Assembly: GCA_050084985.1 (NCBI GenBank)
Contig: JBITNC010000002.1
Coordinates: 22,878,001 to 22,942,000, forward strand
Direction of reading: 5' to 3'
DNA length: 64,000 nt
Origin: Nageia nagi
Taxonomy: Eukaryota > Pinophyta
The first letter of the stretch is position 1; every line of letters starts with the position of its first letter. The notes below the pieces were generated by a model. The model saw only the letters and a list, made by a program, of their open reading frames with translations. It made no database searches and was not told the DNA's origin. Below, piece after piece: positions 47,152 to 57,497 of this stretch. The translations under genes and the position numbers were made by a program.

Positions 47152-50100
47152 TGGGAGACTTCTTTTTACCTAAACACATTTTTGATGGTCCTAACTTTAG
47201 GATTTGTGAACCTCAGATGAGAGTTGAATTACAGGTAAGGAAGCTTTGAAAAATAGTGAATGAGAACCTTGTACCTCCTATAGATGAGAAGGCACTAGAG
47301 GCTTACAACATAAAGAATGAGTTGGCAACCTCCATGATCTTTCATGCAATTTTAGATGATTTGGTCTTGATGATTTCCTCTTCAACCTCGGCAAAGGAAG
47401 CTTGGGATAAGCTTAAGCAAATATACCTTGGTTCAAAGTTTTTAAGAAGGTTTACTATTCTTCAAAAGTTGCTTCAATCTCATCAAGGGGAAGATGAAAA
47501 TGTGGCTATCTACTTGAACAAAATCATTGACCTAAGGACCCAAGTTGTTGCTTGTGGGTGTAATTAGATCAATAATGAGTTCATGATTTTTATCATTATT
47601 TAAAGCTTTTATTTAAAATTTAAAAACTTTGTGATAGTTATGGAAACAAGGCTTGATGATGAAGAAGAAGTCTTCTCCTTTGAGAAACTTTTTAGACTCC
47701 TTTTAAAACATGAGAAAATCCTTAATAAAAAGGTGTTGATTTCTTCCTCTAAGTATAATAACATTGCTCTTAGAGCAACCAAAACTCTCTTCAAGAAAAA
47801 GTTCAACCATCAAAAGAAATCTTATCCTTATTCCAACAAAAGGTTTCAGAAAAGAGGCAATGGCAACAACAAGAACAACAACAATAGTAGCAGGCATAAT
47901 GGCAACAACAACCACTTCAAGCAAAGAGATGAAAAAGGTAAAACAAACAATCCATATTCTAAGGAAAAATTTAATGTTAATTGTAACTATTATGGCATCA
48001 AAGGTCACAAAGAAGTTGATTGCTAGAAAAAGAAAAGAGAGGAAAAGAATAAAGGTAATGATAATGTAAAGAACTTCAAAGGAAAGAAGAATATTCAAGC
48101 TGGTTTTGCTATAACACTCTACTCCATGTCTCACATTTTTTTGTCTAATTGTATTGTTGAATCTAGTTGCACTAATCACCTATGCTTTGAAAAAGATAAG
48201 TTTGAGAACTTTCACAAGTATAGAAAAGATGTAGTTGTAATAGGTGATAACTTTACATTTGAATTCCAAGGAATTAGTAGTGTGTTGATTCATGAAAAGG
48301 TTCTTGACAATGTGCTCTATATTTCTAAGCCTAGGATGAACCTTCTCTTCATGATTCAAGTTGCTAGAAAAGGGTACTCTTTTGAGTTCAACTCTCAATC
48401 CTTATGCATTAGGAAAGGACTTGTAACTTTGGTTAAAGGATTAGTAAAAGATAACTTCTACATTATGGATCAAGTTCCATCAAAGATGTGTCTTGCTATA
48501 AGTGCGTGTTCTAGAGGCAATCTTTAGCACCAATGTTTAGGACACCTTAGCCATAAGGGTATTCAAGTCATGAAAGATCAATAACTTATGGAAGGTTTAC
48601 CTTCAATATATCCTTTAATTGGTCTATGCAAGAAGTGCATTCTTGACAAGATGCATAGACAAAAATTTGAAAAAGATAAGGCAACTAGAGCATCTCAACC
48701 TCTTTGACTTATGCATTTAGATTTGATGGGTATGTTTCAGACTGAGTCACTTGGAGGAGCATATCACATTTTGACTTTCATTTATGACTTTAGTAGAATG
48801 AATTTTGGGTATCTACTTGAGCACAAAGATCAAACCTTTGAGAGTTTTATGGTTTTTAAGGCCTTTGTTGAGAATCAGACTAACCTTAAAATCAAGATGT
48901 TGAGATCAAATAATAAGGGAGAATACAGTAGCAATGAATTCAATAAATATTATGCTAAGTATGGAATCAAGAGGTAATTTATGATTCTTTACATTTCAAA
49001 GCAAAATGATGTTATCGAAAGAAAAAATAAAATAATTATGGAAATGGCTAGATGCATGTTGGGTAATCTTCTTAGTTTCTTATGGGGTGAAGCTATGAGC
49101 ACTGCTATTTACAACTTGAATAGGTGTCCCACAAAAGCCATTTAGGGTAAAACTCCTTTTAAGGCATGGTTAGGAAGAAAACCTAACATTTATCACTTTA
49201 GGGTGTTTAGTTGTGAAGCATTCTCCTACATTGTTTCTAAGAAAAGATAAAATTTGGACAAAAGAGTTGAAAACTGCATCTTTGTGGGTTATGATAGTCA
49301 GCATAGAGGCTACAGGCTCTACTCTCCATCCTACAAAGTTGTGTTTATTTCAAGGGATGTAAAGTTCAGTGAAATTCCAAAAGAATCTACTTTTTATGAG
49401 GATGTTGATGATCTAGAGGACTCTTTAGTTGCACCTAGTTGATTAGATATTAATTTAGAAAAGTCATCTCAGGATCAAACTTCTCCAACTCAAAGGGTAA
49501 CAAGGAGCATGACCATGAACAAATCCTTATTTGCCAAGATTGACAACAAGCATGAGCGTTGAACCTTCAAAGAAGCTTCTATGCATGAATGCTGGATGGA
49601 AGCCATGAAAGTGGAGTATGAGGTACTTATGAAAAATGAAACTTGGGATTTGGTTCCTTATCCCAATGAGAAGAATATGATTGGCGATAAGTGCATCTAC
49701 AAGGTCAAGTTCAATTCTATTGGAGATATTGAGAAATATAAGGCAAGGTTAGTATCCAAAGGTTTTGATCAAAAATAGGATGTAGATTATTAGGAAACCT
49801 TTACTCTCATGGTAAAGATGCCTACTATGAGAATTATCCTGCTCTTTTTACAACTTAAGGATGGAAAATTTTCAAGTTGATGTTAGGAGTGCATTTCTCA
49901 ATAGTGACTTAGATGTGGAAATCTTCATGAATCAACCAGAAGGGTTCATTATGGAAGGTAAAGAGTCCTTTGTGTGCAAGCTAAAGAAGTCATTATATAG
50001 ACTTAAGCAAGCACCTAGAGCTTAGTACAGAAAACTTTTAAGGTATTTTGCAAACATTAGTTTCTCCAAGTGTTTTTCTGACTCCGATCTATTGTGCTCA

Positions 50101-51090
50101 ATTAGGGAAAAGATGTGGTCTTGATTCTCCTTTATGTGGATGATCTTTTGATAACTAGGAACAATGATAAAATCATTCAAGAGTGCATATCCAAATTTAA
50201 GGCAACATTTAAAATGATTGATCTTGGTCTCTTGCACTACTATCTTGGAATGCAAGTGTATCAATATAAGGATTGTACTTATCTTAATCAATCTAAGTAT
50301 ATATTAGACATCTTGCAGAAGTTTGGAATGGAGTGTAGATATGCTATGATCTCAATTTCTCCTGAAATCATTATTTTTCTAAGCTCCAACTCTCAGTTGA
50401 TGCTACAGCTTACAGGTAATTAATTGGTAGTCTTTTATATTTGACTATTTCTAGGCAAAATATTGCCTTTACAATGAATTTAATGGCTTGATTCATGCTA
50501 AAACCATATGTTGAGCACCTCAATGCTATTAAACAAATCTTAAAGTATGTTTTAGGGACTAAGGAACTTTCTTTCAAGTATTCTAAGTTGCCCTCATTTG
50601 TTCTCTCTAGATTCTCAAATTCTAACTATGGGGGAGATAGAGATGATAAGAAATTAACCTCTGCTTATGTGTTTAGCATTGGTTCAGGTGTTATCTTTTG
50701 GGCTTCTAATATGTAGCCTACTATTTTTTTTCCACCAAAAAAGCTAAATACTATGCTATGTCTGTTGCAGCCTAGGAAGCCATTTGGCTAAGGCATCTTC
50801 TGAAAGAAATTAGGTATGAGCAAACCAGTTCATCTTTAATTTTTTCAGATAATCAATCGACTATTTCTTAGGCTAAGAATCTTATGTTCCATTAGAGAAT
50901 AAAACATGTGAAAATCCATGCCCATTTTATCAAGGAGAAGGTTCTTGATGGCATCATATACCTGGAGTATTATCCATCCATATTGAACTGTGTTGATTTG
51001 TTCATCAAGCCCCTCCCAAAAGCTTAGTTCTGTAAGCTTAGGGATGTTATTGGGTTGGTGAAATTACCCTCAAGGGGAAGTGAAGTTTGA
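47152..51090 (+). pseudogene. Element E gag-pol polyprotein remnant
   Basis: Starts at ATG 47,152 (gtgtagcaaATG). Order: gag with RRFTILQKLLQSHQG (47,256-47,567), knuckle relic CNYYGIKGHKEVDC (about 47,985), protease where the active-site DSG reads ESS (IVESSCTNH, about 48,153), integrase with HLDLMG and VIERKN but the second catalytic D replaced (LRSNNKGEY), RT with intact LLYVDDLLIT (about 50,130), RNase H with AYVFSIGSG. Stops and frameshifts split it into at least nine frames; examples are UAG for W in N-W-I-N and UAG at the RNase H position shared with A, B and C. The changes make it non-autonomous. Confidence 0.88.
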
Positions 51091-51145
51091 ATTATTATGT
51101 TGAATTCATGTTTGTGATGACAACTTCACCCCTAGGAGGATTTTG

Positions 51146-51480
51146 TGTTGTTATCTTATTTTGTAATCATTATGTATGAATCATTATCCTATGTTATGGT
51201 TGTGTATTACAATTGCGAGACCCCAGGAGTGAAATAGTTATTCTATTCTCAGTCTTGGCTATAGATTACTACCTGTGTAGTGATTCTTGAGTTAATTAGT
51301 TTTTGTTTATTTTTTGTAATTTAGATTTTGATCTATTTCTAGTTACACTTGGCCTCTTTTATCCTTTTTTAGTTACTTTTGACATCTTTTATAGATAGGA
51401 ACTGACCTATAACCTAAAAATTGAGCAAAAAACCCCCATGAGTGCACCATCCCACCATCTTCTACTCTTTTAAGAACCCT
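51146..51480. other. Junction interval of unknown origin
   Basis: Lies between the truncated E and the resumed D coding sequence. It contains gcgagaccccaggagtg and TTTTATCC-rich sequence; it matches neither the A-family 3' region nor any LTR seen here. Possibly a fragment of another element. Confidence 0.4.
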
Positions 51481-51489
51481 ACCATTATA

Positions 51490-53666
51490 GGCAATGGAGA
51501 ACTAAACCATACCAAACCTTAAGATTACATTATATTGATCAACAGTGACTTTGAACATGTTTTATTGGGCAATGATCAACCATGAAAGATTAAGGGAATG
51601 AGTAAGATTATGATTGAATTGTATAATGGGAATCAATGGTTACTCAAGGAAGTAAGGCATGTACCTAATTTGAAAAGAAATCTTATTTCAAAAGGAAAGC
51701 TTGATGATGAGAATTACACAGTTGCATTTGATAATCATGCATGGAAGGTTACTAAGGATTCTATGGTAGTAGTAAGAGGTAAGATGGTTGGTACATTATA
51801 TTTTCTTATCAACATATTTGAATTCTCTATGGACTCAAATTATATAGGTGAGGATTCAACTTTGTGGCATCACAAGCTTGGATACATGAGTGAGAAAGGT
51901 ATGCAAATTCTTTACTCAAGGAAATTGTTTCCAAACATAAAATAAGTTGATTTGTGATTTTTTGAATATTATGCCTATGGAAAGCAAAAGAGAATTAGAT
52001 TTCTCAAGGTTAGGAAAGGAAAAAGCATAAATTATATATTATGTGTATAAATATTTAGGGCCCATCTCAAGTAACTTCTCTTGGTGTCTCTTCATATTAT
52101 GTGGCTTTCATAAATGATGCAATTAGGAAGACTTGAGTTTATTACATTAAAAGGAAATTTTATTTATTTGACACCTTTAAGAAGTGGAAAGCCTTGTTTG
52201 AGAATGAGATAGGTAACATGTTAAATTATCTCAAATCAAATAATGGAGCAAAGTATTGCAGTAAGGGATTTGATAATTATTATTCATTGAATAGAAACTG
52301 AAGGGTAAAAATAACTTCAAAAATACATAAAAAGAATGGGATTTCAAAGAGAATGAATAAACTATTATGGAATGTGAAAGGTGTATAAGATTATATGTAG
52401 GTTTGCCTTTATAATTTTGGACTAATGTTATTAATACTATTATTTATTTGATTAACTAGGGACCATCAAGTTCTTTAGATAGTGGTATTCTAGAAGAGTC
52501 TTGTATAGGTAAAACTATGAATTATTCCTTTCTTATAACTTTTGGGTGTGAAGATTTTATGTATGTTGATAAGGGAAATAGGAAAAAGCTTAATGTTAAA
52601 TCCAAGAAGTGATTTTTCATTAGGAGTGGATAGTTTAGGCTATATCTTATGGATTATGATAACCATAAAATCATCAAGAGTAGGAATGTGGTGTTCAATG
52701 AAAAGGATACATGTAAAGATAGGCTTCATGAATAGAATAATGATTACAAGTATGTATTACTTGATGAAATCAATGAGAAGAATATACCAAAGGTGCAAGG
52801 AAATCCTCAACATCAAAAACCATAAACTCCACCAAGTGATATAAAAGATATACAAGGGTAAGTATACCACTACATTGTTACTCTCATGCACTATTATTTT
52901 TTATATGTTGATGCTAGTGAGCTAGAAAGTTTTGAGGAAGCTATGCAAATAGAAACTAGGAAGAAGTGGGAGCTTGACTAGATGAGGATATGTAATCCTT
53001 AATGCAAAACCAAACTTGAGATTTGATTTACCAATAGGTAAGAAAAATTTACATAACAAGTGGGTATACAAGATGAAGGGGGGAGTAATAGGCAAAAGAG
53101 GTACAAGGAAAGACTTATAGTGAAAAGGTTTGCATAAAAGAAAGGTATATATCTTGAATAATTATTTCTCTAATTGTTAAGATGACTTCCATTATAACTA
53201 TATTAAGTATAGTGAAAATAAAATAGTTATATGTTGAGCAATTAGATGTTAAGAAAAATTTTCTCCATGGTGATTTGGATGAGGAAATCTACATGAATCA
53301 ACTAGAAGGATATGAAGTCAAGGGTAAGGAGAATTTTATTTACAGGTTGAAGAAGAGCTTGTATTGCCTTAAGCATGCTCCAAGTAAATGGTACTTGAAA
53401 TTTGACATGTTTATGATGGAAAAAGGATTTATGAGATATCATTCAGACCATTGTGTTCATTTTAGGAAGACACATAATAGTACTTATATTATCTTGATGT
53501 TGTATATAGATGACATGCTTGTTGTAGGATCTAACATACAAAATATTGATGTACTAAAAAAAGTTGGCAATTTATTTTTCTATGAAGGATTCAGGTGAAA
53601 CAAAGCAAATCCTTGACATGATAATTATAAGAAATTGGCAAAATCCTATGCGAAAGTTATCTCAAG
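51490..53666 (+). pseudogene. Element D pol, protease end to RT (first part)
   Basis: Resumes D after E. A 115-residue frame (51,598-51,945) has VRHVPNLKRNLISKGKL and LWHHKLGYMSEKGMQIL, the protease tail and GAG-pre-integrase region. Broken integrase follows (LKSNNGAKYCS-like reading near 52,235). RT has a 107-residue frame (53,275-53,598) with EEIYMNQLEGYEV, LKKSLYCLKHAPSKWY and LMLYIDDMLVVG, the copia Y-[VI]-D-D box. The sequence of motifs matches Tork-like plant copia. The reading runs to 53,666 and is interrupted by element C. Confidence 0.85.
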
Positions 53667-54149
53667 TGTTAGAATTTGTAATGAAATATTGTGAATATCT
53701 AAACTCCTTGTAAATTCAATTAATCACTTAAAGGGTATGTAGATACCTTAAGGGATTAATTGAATTCTTTAATATGTAGACTTTGACTTTACCAAGTGGT
53801 TAGTTGGTAGGTTAAAGTTAGGTGATACATTTATTGTAACCCTAACCTTACCCTTGGGTTAAAGGGAGGTTAGGGAGGTGCTCTAAAGCTATAAATAGAG
53901 GGCCTCTCCTCTTGTAACATAACTAAGGTTTTGGAGTAAGATTACTCTACTAGTTGTGTAGGAGAGGAAGAGAATAGTTGTAAGAGGGGCATACTTGAGA
54001 ATTGAGATACTAGTTGTGGATGTACTCCCAAGGAGGGAGGAACCACATTACACTTGTGTTATCTTGTGTGAATGGTGTTAACTTGTGTATGATTGAGTTT
54101 CCTAGTCTTGGTCCTTGAGGATTTGTTTAGATCTAGTCTAAATCCTTCA
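53667..54149 (+). repeat. Element C 5' LTR
   Basis: 483 bp, TGTTAG...CCTTCA. TATA box GCTATAAATAGAG at 53,888-53,900. About 99% identical to the 3' LTR. Confidence 0.95.
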
Positions 54150-54151
54150 AT

Positions 54152-54163
54152 TGGTATCAGAGC
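54152..54163 (+). other. Element C primer binding site for initiator tRNA-Met
   Basis: TGGTATCAGAGC, two bases after the 5' LTR, a perfect match to the site in A and B. Confidence 0.92.
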
Positions 54164-54297
54164 TTGGTGTGGAAGCTCTTCTTCTTGGTGTGGAAGCTCT
54201 TCTTCTTGGTGTAGAAGTTCTTCTTGGTGTGGAAGCTCTTCTTCTTGGTGTAGAAGCTCTTCTTGGTGTGGAATCTCTTTTTGGTGAGGAAGCTCTT
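54164..54297 (+). repeat. Tandem repeat abutting the primer site
   Basis: About seven units of 18 or 21 bp of the form ttggtgtggaagctcttcttc, directly after the primer site. B has a single copy at the same place (complement near 24,458-24,478), so the array arose by local amplification of the native leader. The open frame across it (a WCGSSS-type repeat) is a by-product. Confidence 0.9.
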
Positions 54298-55020
54298 ATT
54301 CCTTCAATTTTAAGGTCTTGGTAAGGTAAATTCTAAGAGAAGGTATAAATTTCCTCCTCATTTGGTTATTTTATGGATTATTACATGATACTACTAACAC
54401 ATTACTTGCTATGTGTTAGTCCTTTTCAATTATGATTAACAAGTTGCAATTTTTTTACTAATCCTTTATGTTACTTGCAATTTTAAATTGCTATAATTCT
54501 TTTAAAAAGGGTTAGTACACAAAAATTGAATTTTTTTTTTTCATATTATATTGAACTTAAATACCAATATATGATGAAAATTGCAATATATACTAAACAT
54601 TTTTTTATGTTAGTAGTATTTTTTTATTACTATTTGCTTAAAAATAGTAATATATTATTGTGAAATTTCTCCTATATATCCTACCATTTTTTATGTTAGT
54701 GGTATTTTTTATTGGTGAGGCATGAACCTTTACAAAAATGAGAGGAGGATAATTTTTTGTTCTACTACAAATTTTTACATGAGGGCATAATAATATTTAT
54801 ATACATTTTTTGTATATCCAAAAACCAGGGAAAGGTATTTTTTTTAAAAAAAATATCAAATAAGTTTTTTTTTAATTATCAATTTATAAATAACTACACC
54901 ATACAAAAATTATTATTCAGGGGGGTCAAGTAAAATATACGTGCGAACTATTTGATAAAATGCTGCATAAATTGTTTGACAAAATGCCTCCTCACGATGC
55001 CATCTCACAGGCTATGCCCA

Positions 55021-55392
55021 AAATGGATACGTTGAATGGGTCCGTGGATTGTTTGACGTGATGCAGGATGCAGACCACGTCTCATGAACTGTAATAATCA
55101 TCGACTATGCCCAAAATAGATACATTGAATGGGTCTATGGATTGTTTGATGTGATGCAGGATGCAGACCACATCTCATGAACTGTAATAATCATCGACTA
55201 TGCCCAAAATAGATACGTTGAATGGGTCCGTGGATTGTTTGACATGATGCAAGATGCAGACCATGTCTCATGAACTGTAATAATCATCGACTATGCCCAA
55301 AATAGATACGTTGAATGGGTCCATGGATTATTTTATGTGATGCATGGTGCAGATAGCCTTTCATGGCTGCCATGATCATAGGCTATGCACAC
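55021..55392 (+). repeat. 93-bp minisatellite in the C leader, four units
   Basis: Units start at 55,021, 55,114, 55,207 and 55,300, each with agatacgttgaatgggtcc, ggattgtttgatgtgatgca and ctcatgaactgtaataatca. The first three are nearly identical; the fourth diverges in its second half. It is not found in A, B or E. Confidence 0.9.
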
Positions 55393-56005
55393 CCAATTAT
55401 TTGCAAGCTACATGATGCAGACCACATTTCCTAGACTACAATGATCGTAGGCTATGCATGCTAAATTGTTTGCCAAGCTGCATGATGCAAACCACATTTC
55501 CTGGACTATAATGATAGTAGGCTGTGCATGCCAAATTGTTTGCCAAGATGCATGGTGCAGACCACGTCTCATGGACTGCAATGATCGTAGGATATGCCCT
55601 GCAAGCCTCCTCCCTTGCCAACTCATCACGATACAGTCTCATTTCAAGTACTGATCGTAGGATATGCATCAAATGGATACGTTGAATGGGTCCATGCATT
55701 GTTTGATGCGATGCATGGTGCAGACAAAGTTTCTTGGCCTATCATGATCGCAGGCACTCCACTGCTCGCATAGACTACCATGCTTGTAGGATATGCACCA
55801 CACGGATACGATGGAAGGCTCCATGAGCTGTTCGATAATGATGCAGATCATGTTCCATAGACTGCAATGATTGTTGGATCTGCATAGCACAGACAAATAA
55901 TGAATGAGCCCACATATACTTCACATCGATGAAACCAATGAACAAAGCAAAAGCGTCGAAAGTGAAGAAATCAATTATCATTACATATAAAGTTGTTTGA
56001 CTCAT
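55387..56005 (+). repeat. Related diverged repeats, about 70-bp period, in the C leader
   Basis: Units starting near 55,387, 55,456 and 55,526 carry gcatgctaaattgtttgcca and ctggactataatgat. More diverged copies with atgatcgtaggatatgc and the 93-bp motif ggatacgttgaatgggtcc recur to about 55,690, and weaker ones to 56,000. The short open frames here follow the repeat and are not genes. Confidence 0.75.
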
Positions 56006-56009
56006 TGCA

Positions 56010-57497
56010 TGATTCAGATAAAGTATTCATGGACTGCAATGCTCATCGGATCTGCATAAAATGGATCAATGGCTCTGTTCCTTTTTTAACGTGCCCCTCC
56101 TCCCTCGTTGCCCTATAATCATGAATTGGGTGGTCAACCATCGACTGGCCGCCCCACATGACCTCCACCACCCTACGTGGCCTCCTCACCGACTTTGGCC
56201 CCTGCCACCCCTACCCAGCCTCTCCCCCTCCACGTGGCTTCCCTTGGCCCTTCCAATTTTTTTTGTCAACTATAGTTGTTGAGATTTAATTTTTTTTTAC
56301 CCACTACAAATTTGATTTGATTTTTTCTTTAAAGTCTAGGTCAAATTAAACATCTAAGGGATTTTTCCTACAAACCTATGATATTTTTAAGTAAAAAAAG
56401 GCTATATTCACTTAAAATGCATACTTCAAAGACCCTTTTTTAGAGATAACACCTTAAGTGAAAAGTAGGGAGGAACCATACTTAAACACAATTTTTTAGC
56501 ATCCAAGTTTTAGCACTTTAAGTAAAAATGGAGGGAATTTTTATAATTTTTTACTTAAATCTTTATGGATCTTGCATGCTAAGTTTATAATGCATGCCTC
56601 TTAACCTTGTTAGGAATCAAGCATGCTTAGTACTTAAAATTTTAAGTTAAATAATGCATGATGCATGTTTATTACTTAATTTTAAGTCATGGAATAATAC
56701 ATGTTTAAGTTATGGATTAATGCTAAGTAGGACTTAGCCTTTGTAAAATTCATTATTTTTGAACTTGAGCAAAAATATGAAAAATGTAAAAGTCCTTTAG
56801 GGGTTAGTACAAAACCCATTGGACTCTTAAGGTTTCAAGTTCATGTGGATGGAGTATTTTCACTTTACTTTATATTTTTGCACATTTGCTTTATACTTGC
56901 AAATATGCAAAATATTGAAAGTAACCCCTAAAATGAACACATCGGCACGTATTTTTCCACAACATGATTTGTTTGGGGAGCCACGAGGTGAGGACAGGGT
57001 AGACTGGAGCCTTTTTAGTTTGAAGACCCAAGTGGTGGTAAGTCCATCTTAATTGCCCATAAGACCTTTGTTGGATTGGACATAACTCTATTGGGTGGAC
57101 AGGCATGTGTGTAGTGATACCACATGTCTGCACGTCCATTTAGGGATTATCTTGATAACCTAGGAGGAAAACTGAAAACCTTAACAAGATAATTAAAATG
57201 GTCGGTCCAAGATACGTCGGATCCTTAGAAAATAGTTAGTACTTCTCCTTGTGAGAGTATATTACTGACCAAGGTGAACTGGTTAAGGACTAGTAGTACC
57301 TGGGCTCCACCTTGCGGGCATCCAGGTGAAGGCCTAATTCTATACAAGAAAACAACACCAACTTTATCCTTCTACGGATCATGGGTTATAAGTTTGCACA
57401 TGTGGGACATGTTTACTTATTAGATGTTTTATATGTATAGATGGAAAATTGTAAAAGTTTGCATTCTTATTGCATATTTACTTTTTTTTTCGTAGCA
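56010..57497 (+). other. Remaining C leader: GC-rich patch then conserved leader
   Basis: 56,060-56,270 is a sharp GC-rich patch (gccgccccacatgacctcc, cctacgtggcctcctcac) unlike its surroundings; it has an open frame with proline-rich reading but no recognised domain. From about 56,400 the sequence matches the B leader, including aaggtttcaagttcatg and gtacttctccttgtgagag blocks, up to gag. Confidence 0.6.

Larger units (their letters stand above)
44147..51145 (+). mobile_element. Ty1-copia element E (family A), 3' truncated, inserted in D gag
   Basis: 5' LTR, primer site, leader and gag-pol are on the plus strand, but the sequence departs from family A about 50 bases after the pol stop (near 51,145). 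No 3' LTR or polypurine tract follows. The left target copy would be AATAT (44,142-44,146); its partner is absent, which points to a deletion spanning the E 3' end and adjacent D gag. The right limit is approximate. Confidence 0.85.

Noticed and set aside
54093-54287. Gene for a serine, tryptophan and cysteine-rich repeat protein
   Set aside because: The frame only follows the 18/21-bp tandem repeat behind the primer site and overlaps the LTR end.
55408-56005. Overlapping minus-strand open frames as genes
   Set aside because: They repeat with the 70- and 93-bp minisatellite units and have no domain.
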